Assembly: GCA_013365365.1 (NCBI GenBank)
Contig: JABVXU010000012.1
Coordinates: 62,001 to 126,000, forward strand
Length of the DNA stretch: 64,000 nucleotides
Origin: Cruorifilaria tuberocauda
Lineage: Eukaryota; Nematoda; Chromadorea; Rhabditida; Onchocercidae
Direction: 5' to 3'
The position numbers and the translations under genes were made by a program. The notes beneath the pieces were generated by a model. The model saw nothing but the letters and a program-made list of their open reading frames with translations, searched no databases and was not told where the DNA came from. Of this stretch, positions 13,931-25,600 are shown in pieces; within the stretch, counting starts at the first letter, position 1, and each line of letters opens with the position of its first letter.

Positions 13931-16900
13931 TTATTTCTGGGTGCAACTGTACATACTTCGGAAGAATTTCTGCAAATGTTGTATCCCATCATTCAGATCC
14001 GTTGCATCATACAGCCGAGGTTGAATCCATGACGGGAGATTCTGCAAAGCGAAGAACTGGTGTCATGTTTGCTGTCTAACACTTTTGGTATACTATATTC
14101 AATAAGTGCAAATATAAAATTATTTGAACTTCTACGTATTGAAATATATTTATCCGTGAATAAATAAAAAAGCAAATTGCTTACTTTCACAATCCGTTCG
14201 CTTTTGTACCTCAAATCGATCAACACAATAGCTGCGTAATCGTTGCGGTGGCGAATTACGCGACCAATAGATTGATTGATAGCATGCATGCATTTTGCTT
14301 CATAATACTCAGTACCACTCCTTGGACCAAATTCACTTTGCATGAACTAAATTTGATTTTCTTATCGATTTATCAGAATCTCGCATTACAGTTTAGAATT
14401 TCCATTTATTGTTTTAGTTCAAATTTATATTAAAAAAAATCACTACCTTAGTCTCAAATTCTACTTCGTAATTTTTCAAATTTCTTGAACGAAAATTTTC
14501 TGTATTTAACTTTATGGCCAAAATCAAATTTCTTTTACTTCGCATCTATTCCAAAATTTGTATGTTACTTGATACTGTATAGTCTCTTATAGCATATATA
14601 AAATTATAAAAGATACCTTCAGTTTCTCTTTTAGGATAACATCTTCGCTATTCATATAAGGTAATCCAACGACAACAACTGTACGTCCTAATTCATCAGA
14701 GAAATTAATTCCTGAAATGCTAATGACTAGTTATTTTCGCCACATTATTGTATATTTTCTGTAGAGTTAACCTAATTGAGTTGGTAACATTGATATGACA
14801 TTAATTTGTGGATAACACATATATTAAATGCACCAAAAGTTAATATTGAAAAGGTTAAATATCATAGAATCACTGATTTAAAGCATTTTAACATAATTTG
14901 ATTGAAACGGTATCAAATTCGATATCAAAATTTCGAGTTGAATTTTAATCAAAGGAAATAATTACTCAATTATTATTCAAAAATGTATAGTATTAAACAA
15001 ACCTTCACTTAATTTTCCACCTACTACAGCTAACAGCAGAGCACCTTTCAGGGTTCGAGCTGATTTTGCGAATTCGTTAAACAGTGTTGGTAGACCGTTT
15101 CGCCGTTCAATGAACAATGGTTTAACCTTCTTACAGAATATTCAAGAAATATTCAATTTCAGCGATATTCAAGAAATTGAACTTGGAAAGCAAAGATAAT
15201 CGAAATATAAGGAATTTCTCGGAATTTTGTAATCGCTTCAAGAAAATCTAGATCTAATTCTTAGAAAAGAATATTTAAAAGATGATATTGTACGGCAACT
15301 GAAAACATCAAAAGAAAATTAAGAATTTTTTTACTGATGCGATAGAAAGTATATTTTATTACCCGCAAATTAATAGATATTTTTTTAATAAATTCTTCGA
15401 GATAGCTATAGCTGGGAAAAAATACAATCATCCCATTTGGAACTGCTCCGGCAATCTGCGTTAATGTCGTCACTAAATCGTTCAACATTGCGTTTGTTTC
15501 CCGTTTACCGTGCGTAAATATCAATTTTCTATTACATACACTTGCTGAAAAATAACCTAAAATTATACTTCTATTTTCTCCGAAAAGTTTTCATATCTCT
15601 TCTATTATAGAAATAAAAAAAGAAAAATGTGAGATGGAAAAGTTGATTCAGTTCTGCATGCGATAGGGTCATGGCAAAAAAACTATTAGCTTCCAAAAGG
15701 AAAGTTTGAAATCAAATCCCTCAGTACTATCAATTGTTTAATATACAAATAGCCAGAGCAATCTGCACTCTTTATTAATATATGTAAATAATGTAATATA
15801 TGTAAATAAATAAAAAGCGATTGGATTTTAACAAAACGAAATTTTGAAATTTCTATCTTATGACTGAAACCAAATCTTGTGCGTGACTTTAAGCTGGATA
15901 AGCTTTGAATAATAGCTTACAACCCGATTTACAACACTTTTTGGAATAACTACATTTTCATGGAAAAATAGAAATCAACCCAGTCTAATGCTAGGCCTAT
16001 CCAAAATGAATCATTATTACTTAAATTCACAGAAATATTTTTTGAAGAAAAGCTTGCTTAACGCTGCTCATGTACAATATAGATATAAATAAAAATTAAG
16101 AAAGTGTAAATATAAAAAAAATAAAAATGCAAACTTATTGTTAGAGCTAGTAACTGATGCTCCTTTATCACATGTCCAAAAGAACGACAGATAATATCCT
16201 TACTTCGGTCAACCTAAAAATCTGAAGTTTTAAATTTCAAAAATTCAACTTTCACAATACTATGAAACATCAGGAAGTGAATCATTTTATAGGAAATGCG
16301 TATAATCTATTTTCAAATTATGTAAACTCTTTTCAATAGGATTAACAAACATCGCAACATAATGTAAGAGAGCGTATCAACGTTTCCGATGGTTCCATAG
16401 TACCACCAATCAGTATCAAAGATCTGCACTGCTTAATTATACCACTGAGTTGAGAAGCTGGATTGATAAGATAATAACTTATTCTGCAAATCATCAAAAT
16501 GGAAATTTTCGCTAAATAATACTGAGATGGTATCAATGAACATTAGATTTAGAACTCTATCTGATAAGTTTGGTTGAGAAATGTAAGAGGAGTGGTATTT
16601 TAGCAATTTGCAGATCAAGCTGTTACGATGAAACCAACTGAAGCAAGTGCATTATATGACTGGATAGTCACAATAATAGTGATCGCTTGGGCAAATGTCG
16701 AATGACTTTGAATACATTATGTTTCAATAGACATTATTCAGATATATAGCAATTCTGCAGAACTATGGGATTCAAAACAGTGATAAAAATTTATAATTAA
16801 ATAAGTCAAGATTAAAAAAAACGGAATATCTAAAAAAGAAAATCATTACTTGGCTTCATCTTTCCCAGATGTACATTCTATTATTAATCTTCCATCATTA

Positions 16901-19900
16901 TATTTCAACATCAGCATTTGCAAAAACTGTCGAAATGCACATAGTGCTGATGCTATTGTTTGCTCCTGCATATATTGATTAGTTGAACATTCTGAAATTC
17001 CAACCCACAAAAATTAACTGCAAAATGAATATTTGATAATAGAATATTTTTCAAAACCATAAAGAAAAAATCTTTATGATCTCTATAACACTCATAGTAT
17101 ACAATCTATCATCAGTACTGATGATAGATTGTATACCATCAGGTTATAGAGGTCATAAACTATAAAAATACGATTTTATCTAAACTTTATCTCGATTTTA
17201 TCTAAACCAATCTGAAATATTAACAAATTCCCGTACCTAGATGACCATATTTGCCTATATCCATATTTTTATAAGTCAGTCAAATACATGTATGCTGCAT
17301 ATATGAAATACATGTATACTCCATACATGAAAGGAACTTCAACCAACCAGATGTAAAAATGCCTTGGGATTCATTCGATGGATTTTCTATGCGAAGTAAA
17401 TGTTCTACTGAAAATTCATAAGCAGAATTAATATTTTTGTTGTGCACTTCCTCCATACGTTTCGAAAATTTGCTCAACTTCATGATTAAATGTGTTTGCT
17501 CAATATATTCCAACAAAATATCCAACTTGTATTGTGCAAGATAAGCCTAAAAAGGTTAATTATGAATGTTACCAATGTTTCATAAATAATCTGGACCATT
17601 CTTTCTTGGGAAATTGCTATGTATAACTAAGATTTTACTCCATAAAATTTGGATCCAATTGTATATTTGGAATGATATGTAATCATGCTACTGTATTAAA
17701 CAGTAATCATGACTGGTTATGCACGATAAGATAGAATTACTATAAATAGTAGTGAAGTAAGAATTAAGATTATGCAAAAGCATTTAGTTTCAAATAGAGC
17801 TATGATAAATTATATCGATAACAGCTACTACAAAAATTTCAATTAAGTTTGCGGATATTTTTAGTAATCCAAATCAGCAGATTTGACCCTCAATTGCGAG
17901 ATGTGGAAGTGCAACAATTATAAACAGTACATGTCGGTCAATATCAGATTCACTTTTTGCAGTTTTATCATTTGTAATAATTCTTTGTGATTATGAATTT
18001 GCTTAAAGATTCTGTAACGTATTATGCCAAATCTGTTTCGCTTTTTGCCCTCCCAACTAAGATAAACCAATTATTCAAAAAAAAAAATGCTACAATTTTT
18101 ATATTCCTATTGGGAAACAAAAGAAAATTAAAGACGATTTTCGCCAATGTAAAAAGAAATTCTTACTTTACCCGCAAACGTCGTCATTGTTTCAACATAA
18201 TTTTTACGCTTATCTGAGGCGTGATTTATATACATCAGTAAAAGATTTACAATATTCGATAATTGTCGTAGATATTTTTTATGCACAGGTTTCAGCCGAC
18301 TTTGAAAATGACTTAGATAAACACTGAAAAAATGAAAATATTTACAATTGAAAAACATAAAGAATATTTGCAAATTAATTCTTGAAATTCGTAGATGGAG
18401 TAAAATAAAAAATATGTCTTTAAAAAAATATATGACACAACATTATTCCTATGTTCTTTAATTTGTAAAAAATTACGATAATATCACTTACTCTAATATT
18501 GAAAACACAGATTTCAGTTCCTTCGCGCATAGTGTGACGAAATGCGAATTAGTAATTGTTTCCAGCAAATTATGGGCTTCATCAATAACAATAACGTTAC
18601 CGTTCAATTCGATTCCCCAAGCTTTTCGTGCTTCTTCTTGAAACAAAATCTAAAGAATTATTTACAATGCATTAATTATAAATGGACGTTTGGAAATCTA
18701 AATTTCACTCGCTGATTATCAAGCGACAACCTAAAATTGTAAGTGGTACTTTCATGTTTAGATGAGAATTTAAATTGAAATATATCATATTTACTAAAAC
18801 AATTTGCGGAGAATAACTATAAGCACATGTCATCTTCAAAAATTAAGACATTACAAAAAGAATTGTAAAAAATATGACTCATCTGATATGGAAGTAACAC
18901 CAACTGCGAATAAGCGACCGCCCTGCGTGATGCAAAGTAGGGACAACTGGATATTTTTCTGCCATAATCAACTAATTGTGGTGTACTCGACAATCTTGAT
19001 GCAAGAATTTGATCACAAAGATCTTCGATTGCATCGCTTCTTGCAAATGGACAACTTCCTTTACACGCTTTCGTTATAAACTGCAATCTGCCTCATTGTT
19101 GAAATTTAATTTTTAAATCTTTCAAATAATTTCAAACACAAAGGACACTTCATATAGATCAAAAAAATAATTGTCTTTGCAGATTACGATATAAATTTAG
19201 TTATTTTATCATTTCTAAACTGAAATTAATAGCAATATCAGCAACTTTTCAACACTTATATGAAGAGGAACTAGTATTACAGCAACAAAAGTGTTATAAT
19301 TATTCTAGTGTAAGTAAATACACTATGTGACGGTTATATCAGCTAAATTTGATTGAGTAACAGCAGAGAATCTTACACGGTTGAAAATGACGACAGTGAT
19401 AAATTTGAAGCTACTAGCAGCGGAATAAATAGAAAGAATATACGGTATGATCCAGCTTTAGCCTATAGAAACACAAGCTACATAAAAAGTTATATAAAGC
19501 ATGGAATCGTACTCTACCAGTAAGTCATATTGAGGTTTTGAATTAAATCATTAAAAAGAAAAAAGTACTTTGTCATCATCATCTTTTTGTCGTTTTTCAG
19601 CGGCTTTGTTGCCACGTAGTTCATTGCATCGTTCTGTCATAAGATTTATTTTCTGTAAGGCACGCACTGATTCGTTGATACATAAATGTTGTCTCGATCC
19701 CAATGTTACCACCCTTGGTTGAAATCTGGTAAACAACTGTTAAGATTCGGATGTTGCTGTATAAAAAGATTTTTTATATAATAATTGTTTTGAAATTCAA
19801 CAGAACGTGCTCTCCGAAATTGCAATAGTCAAATTACAGGTGATTTGAATCAAAAAAAATACATGTAGAATAGAAAAAATTACATAACCGTGTTTTAGAA

Positions 19901-20878
19901 ATTTCTTCAGCAAACTGTAGCAACTGAGAATGTGTTCGTGTAGCATAAATTATTTTCGTACAAGTTGGAATTGGCTCCACAACTTTTTTTTCAAATTGTT
20001 CATTTGCAAAATCTTCATCCAATATCTAAACAGATTATTGAGTTATCAAAATTTTCCGCCATTTGGTATGTCTAGTAACAGTGCAAACTAGCATCACATA
20101 CAGTTTTACCACTGAATTCACATAATCCGATTCACTGATCCTCACAATTCAAACTTGAAAAATTCGCAAATTGGTCTTAATTCGATGTTCTAAATTAATA
20201 TTTTTTTTTATAAATTAATATCCAGTATCATCCAGAAAGTGAATTGACATGACTTACTTCATCCGTTTCGCCCTCATCTTTTTCCTCATCATTTTGATCA
20301 TCCCATAATTTCCGTTTCTGCTGAATCGCCAAGTTTCCTAACGCTTTTTTAATTCGCTCGTCTACTTTTTGATCGTTTTCGAGTTGATTGAAAAGTCCCT
20401 TTGCATCTTCGATTGCTTTAACTTTCTTAATATGAGCGTTCACCCAGTCGTTTTCATCTACAATTCGCATTGTTAGGTTTATCATCTAGAAAGAGGATAC
20501 ATGATGAAATAATTTATATAGTTTGAGAGAACAATGTTCCATATGATCAAAGATATATAAGACGACTTATGGTTATGTCGCTAGTCAAATACTATTAACT
20601 TTTGAAATGGCAATAAATTATTTGTTGTAACTTGGTTTTTTACGGCTACCTTTTCCGATTTCCTGAACTGCTTTCAATTGTTCATCGAGACTTATCTTTC
20701 TTTCTGCTTCAAATGTCTCAAGCCAACTAAGCGTTGCACAGATGATACTCATAGATTTTCCCGTACCTGTAGGTGACTCCAGGATTCCGATTTTCCCTTC
20801 ATTAATGCACGAAACAATACTTTGCATTAATGATATCTGAATATTATATGGTTGGAATGGAAACGAAAATTCTGCCAT
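13931..20878 (-). CDS. chl-1: Fe-S superfamily 2 DNA helicase, DDX11/CHL1 family
   Basis: A 5'-3' XPD-like helicase; family members act in sister-chromatid cohesion and resolve unusual DNA structures. Sixteen exons, read from the high end: 20650-20878, 20258-20457, 19889-20025, 19569-19725, 18883-19080, 18492-18649, 18167-18323, 17348-17546, 16850-16991, 16351-16483, 16135-16213, 15363-15544, 15003-15129, 14617-14711, 14185-14346, 13931-14041; 2466 nt, 821 aa, as expected for a worm CHL-1. Visible motifs: Walker A SPTGTGKS (35-42), motif Ia YATRTHSQL, four Fe-S cysteines at 204 (HLCINE), 222 (ERCNEL), 251 (CPF) and 287 (CPYF), VIDEAH (motif II, DEAH at 330-333), GGTMEP (motif III, 552-557), FFPSYSYLE (motif IV), [10 protein letters not shown] (motif V), and [10 protein letters not shown] (motif VI, 756-765). 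A TTCTAG acceptor two bases before the ATG suggests trans-splicing. The fifth intron has an AT donor (see findings). Confidence 0.95.
17073..17159. repeat. Intronic foldback (long near-perfect inverted repeat)
   Basis: A perfect 40-bp palindrome spans 17097-17136 (arm GTATACAATCTATCATCAGT). Beyond it the arms continue with a few mismatches and a one-base offset; CTCTATAAC (17081-17089) pairs with GTTATAGAG (17143-17151), and TTTATGA pairs with TCATAAA. It lies in the helicase intron between exons 17348-17546 and 16850-16991. It could be a small foldback transposon relic or the source of a long RNA hairpin. No target-site duplication was established. Confidence 0.85.
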
Positions 20879-22669
20879 GCCTAGAAGAAACTCATTAAAA
20901 AATAATGTTACTTTACCAATAAATAATATATAATTTAATCTGTTGAAATCTCTTTAGATACTAACAAAGCGAACATGCGCAATTTTTCAATACATTAAAA
21001 CATGAAATTAGATGCAGACTTAATGACAATGTAAAAATGTATAGGCACTTTTACATTGTCATTATTTTCCTAAAACACGAATTGATACTGAACACAAGCA
21101 TGCACGAAACACATTTTTACCGCACAATTGAAATTAGCTTGGAAGATTTTGATTTGATTTAAAATTTTAGGACTTGTATCATAAAACAAATTAACAAACA
21201 AGCATTTCAGAAATGTTTCGTAGTTCTGCTAACGTAAATTACTATTTATTCTCCGTTTTCAAACTTTTCTCATAACTAAATTGCATTCGCACGTAAAGTG
21301 AAAATCAAAGGTATAGAATTTTGACAGCAAAAATATGAAATAAAAAGGTTGTCGTTCGCATTGCACTGATTAAAACTAACATTAGAGAGTTTACTTTAAC
21401 TCGAAAATGAAATTTGAAATCTGAAGACTCATACGACACTTTAGCTTGAACCTGTACCTAATGTGACAGAAACCTTCTGATCCCAGAGATGAACGAGGAA
21501 TAGCATTATTTGAAATTGTTGTTCCCGCAAAATGTGTTAGAGACAAAGAGGAGACAGAGGGCTTTCTGTTTCTCGCTTCCACGAACCCAGCACTCTTTCT
21601 CTTCATGTCTGTCTAGTTTAGAGGCGATTTCTCGAACGGTGAAAAATTTCTTGAAAGGCTGGTATGAAAGCATATACCGAGGTGTCAATAGTTTCTCTCA
21701 TCCTGGATTTCCAGTCAATCTAGGCCCCATTTACCCACCAAGGAAGTAGGATTGAGTTGAAATGATTCCATCGTTCCATCTTTCGATCACAATTCCTGAT
21801 CCATGCTCGCATCTTTGTTCTATTTCTTAAATCGCTGACACTAATGCGACTTTCATCATTCTATTCCCGATACTTATTCAATTCGTGGAAGCTGAAAGCA
21901 ATTTCCATACTCAACTACTCGTTAATTGCTACTTTCTCGAAATTTCACTAAATAATCCAGAATAATAATTTTTTACTATCATCTAATGCCAACATGCAAA
22001 CAATATTTGCCTATTATCACAAGATCTCGAAGTTTCAAGATGCTCCACACTACATGCTAAGTACATTACAAGTATGCATATGTGTAATTACAAAAATATA
22101 TGAATATATATTACGAAAACAATAACATCCAGAAAACAATCAAGTCTATCTAACCTGTATTTTAAACCTCAAAAGTACAGCACCGTTTCAATGAATAAAA
22201 AAGAAGGCACATATCACGGCAATTAGCTATAACTACTAATAAAATAACGATCGTTTAATGAAACAGAGAATTACTCAATCAGAAATAAAGGCTGTAGTAT
22301 GGCAATATTCTGAAAATGATAAAATAGCGGCATCGGGTTCAATCAAAAATGCTTCTAAAGATATCAATAAAATAAACATGTGGATTGTATTGAAAGAGAA
22401 GATTTTAATCAAGAAACTAATAACACAGAAAATTATTATATAAAGGCAAATGGGATAACTAATAAGTTCTCATTCCCATTCAGTACTATCGTCGAGAAAG
22501 TATTTGGAAAATCAAACATGAGCCGCAGAATCGAATATTTTTAGTCAGAAAAAGCGGATCAACTAATCAAAACTGAAAAATATAATGAAATCATGCATAA
22601 ATCACTAGGCTATTCTAGCCAACACTTCAAATTGATTGGTGGATTGAACGAATCTGAATAATGGCTTGT
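20879..22669. other. Intergenic region between phosphorylase kinase 3' end and helicase start
   Basis: About 1.8 kb holding the helicase promoter/leader and the kinase-subunit 3' UTR. Includes the inverted repeat at 21021-21064 and a GC-richer patch at about 21470-21760 with overlapping short frames on both strands that I do not recognise. The spacing is wide for a classic nematode operon, so independent promoters are more likely. Confidence 0.5.
21021..21064. repeat. Perfect 16-bp inverted repeat upstream of the helicase start
   Basis: TAATGACAATGTAAAA at 21021-21036 is matched exactly in reverse complement at 21049-21064, with a 12-base loop. It lies about 143 bases upstream of the helicase ATG. 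It could form a hairpin or be two inverted binding sites; no matching known motif is claimed. Confidence 0.8.
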
Positions 22670-25600
22670 TCACAGAACAAAGATATCCATTAAAGCTTTT
22701 ATCAGATAATGGGCTGTGCCATATTCACCAGCGGGGGCGGAATCGTAGAAATGCTGACACATTCCTTGAGCACCATCACAAGGCTTCCCTGACCCACAAC
22801 ACTCCATTACGATTGTTTCCATTTGCTTCTGTCAAAATAAGACAATGCATTATTAAAATAATACCTCAGTGATAATCTACACAAGAATTATCAGTCCTTC
22901 CTGATAGAATAATAAAGTACGCGAAAAGAATCCATATTATCAGCATTTAGCAAATGAAATAATTATCAAAGATTTATTAATGAAAATGGCTTCACTGATA
23001 ATATCTGAAATTTAGATTAAGTATTTGAAATGACTATCATCTTAAAGTTTACTACGAATCAAACTATTATTTTCTCGATTCATTATAAAGAAACAATTTA
23101 GATAAACTGAATGACAAATAAACAACAAGTTATTTCGTTAAAGAATAAAATTCAATCAAAAATTGTTATGAATAAACTACAAATTGGTATCAATTGGATG
23201 ATAGTGATGAAACGAAAAACTAACGTTATGTTCAACAAACAATTTGTTGGCTCTATGGATCACAGTATCTACGACAAAAGATTCATCATGAGGTATATTA
23301 GGATTATCTGTTTTAAGCAAGCTATTCATTCTGCTTAAAAGCGACAAAGCTTCTACCATAATTTCACGATATTCTGGTTCAGCAATCTAAAATATTTTCT
23401 TTAGAGCAAAATTTTACAGAAAACAGTGGAAATGGATTTGATATTTTAGTGTGTCTATGAAAATTAACAAAGAAGTCTTAACGTTATGAAACACACTAAT
23501 CATTATTCATCCAAAATGGAAATAAATTCTCTGAGCAGTTCAGTCTAATGCGCGTTTTCATTTTCACTGTTTTAATATACTTAATACAATAAATTAAATC
23601 AAAACAAAACAAACTTGATTTAGTACTTCCTCAACCTGTAACGCAAATTTGATTTCTCTTCGTGTCATCTGAAAATGGTGAAAAATACGCAAACTGAATT
23701 TTTTCATTTTAGTTCCGTTTTTTGTGCAGTCACCTCAGTCTGCCGACTTCTCGTAACTATGATCGCTTTATTTACAGAAATCAGAGCAGCTTTATGAAGT
23801 TTCTGATAGTATGCTATTTTAACAATTATTAACCTTACATCACCACGACTAGTGTTCAGACACAATTTCAATCACTTCAAAGTTCTTTGATTATACAAGG
23901 AATCAAAAATTTCCTGTGAAGCAAAATTATAACATTAGCAAACCTCCTGTGTGACGCCCCAATGTAGAACAATATGATTGATTGATAAACCACGAGGAAA
24001 ACATCGTACAGTATCCCACACCATCTATGAGGAATTAAATCGTTATCAGCAAAAAAGAAAATTTTTGTTACATATAAATAAATAAAGATTAAAATTGATG
24101 GAACCAAGAAGTACAACCCCAGTTTGACGGAGTGAAAAACATATGCTTTTTACTCATCAATTGGAATATATTCCTGAAATTTTTAAAAATAAGAAATTCA
24201 AAATAATGAAACATACTGCATAGAAGTCAGGTGGGACTCTATTTAAAGCTCCATCAATTCGACGATGTCTTAGCCAAATGCCGAACTGGAAGTTCTCAGC
24301 TTCTTCTTCAGAATCAGCTGAAGTTAATATATTTGCATCAACATCCATATTGCTGTCACACACGGATCTCCGTGACTAAAACTATATCGCTCAAAAGAAA
24401 TTCGTGGTATATGAATGTAAAAATGAATAATTAAAATTATTTTTTGGAATTTTATAAAATCTGTAGTGTTTCGAAACAAATTAAAAGAAATGACTTAATG
24501 AAATATGAAATTACCTTCCGTTCCTCAATTTGCTTTCTAATGGAACCCATACCACTGCGCTGTTCCTTGACACCGGATTCGGTATCTGTACTAAAATCTT
24601 CCAACAGTCGACCGCTTAATAACAATAACAGCATTGATTTCACTTGAAATGGGGAAAGTTGAAGCAATTTTTGCGTCGCATCAATCCCACTAATACTACT
24701 AAAACGAGCCAATTCGCTAGCTAACACCTGAAATGATTGTATAATGTTTCCAACTTTTTCAAAGAATGACTTTCATTTCAGTTCAATTTAAATGTTTAAA
24801 TTTAATTCAAATCCTTAATATTATCACAAAAATAAACTTCAAAAAAATACAAATGACAATGAAAAAATACAACATCAACATCAAAAATTTTTGCTTTTAC
24901 TTTTAAGTATTTTCGATGCAAAAGTTAGAAAGGACTGCTAATGCACAACCACAAAAGCACTTGGAAATTTGGAAATTCAAACATTCAAAAATAATCTATA
25001 GATTCGGCAGAAAATATTGACGGAGAAGTAACACAGTGGATTAAAGTCAAGTATTTTTCAAGAAGTTCATGGTCTTTACTTTCACTAATGCGCAAAGAAC
25101 AATTATTGAAAATCACAGATCAAAGAAATACCTGTATAATGAGTCCCACACGTATTCTGAACATTTCTACAAACAAACGCGGCTCTATCAACACTAATGA
25201 ACCAAGACAAACGATAATTTCCTAAATGAAAAAAACACTTAGAAACAACAGATGTGATTTAGTAGTTCATTTTCATCATTTTCAGCAAATTAAAATGCAT
25301 ATTCCTTATATCTTTATGGGAATATCATTATGCATACGTTATTTCAAAAATGATGAATGGTTTTCTTAGAATTGTTTTCCTAAGTGTCATTCCTTTTTCA
25401 ATATTTATTATTATTAGTAATTATTTATTATTTATTATTACTGCATATATTTGTTATTACCATTTATTATTGCTCATTAATTATCATTCATTATTATTTA
25501 TTACTTATTAATTTATTATTCATTATTTATTAATTTATTATTTATCAATTACTTGTTGTTCATTATTTATTTATTATTCTTATTATTATTATTATTATTA

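Noticed and set aside
13800..14340. Longer minus-strand frames around the helicase C-terminus
   Set aside because: They read through an intron; the spliced exons 14185-14346 and 13931-14041 restore the conserved [19 protein letters not shown] ending.
21391..21749. Overlapping short frames on both strands upstream of the helicase
   Set aside because: No recognisable product and no phase-compatible partner exons.
22258..22443. Plus-strand frame with Lys/Ile-rich product, considered as a transposon or endosymbiont fragment
   Set aside because: No transposase or bacterial protein motif; the composition matches AT-rich non-coding DNA just past the kinase-subunit stop codon.
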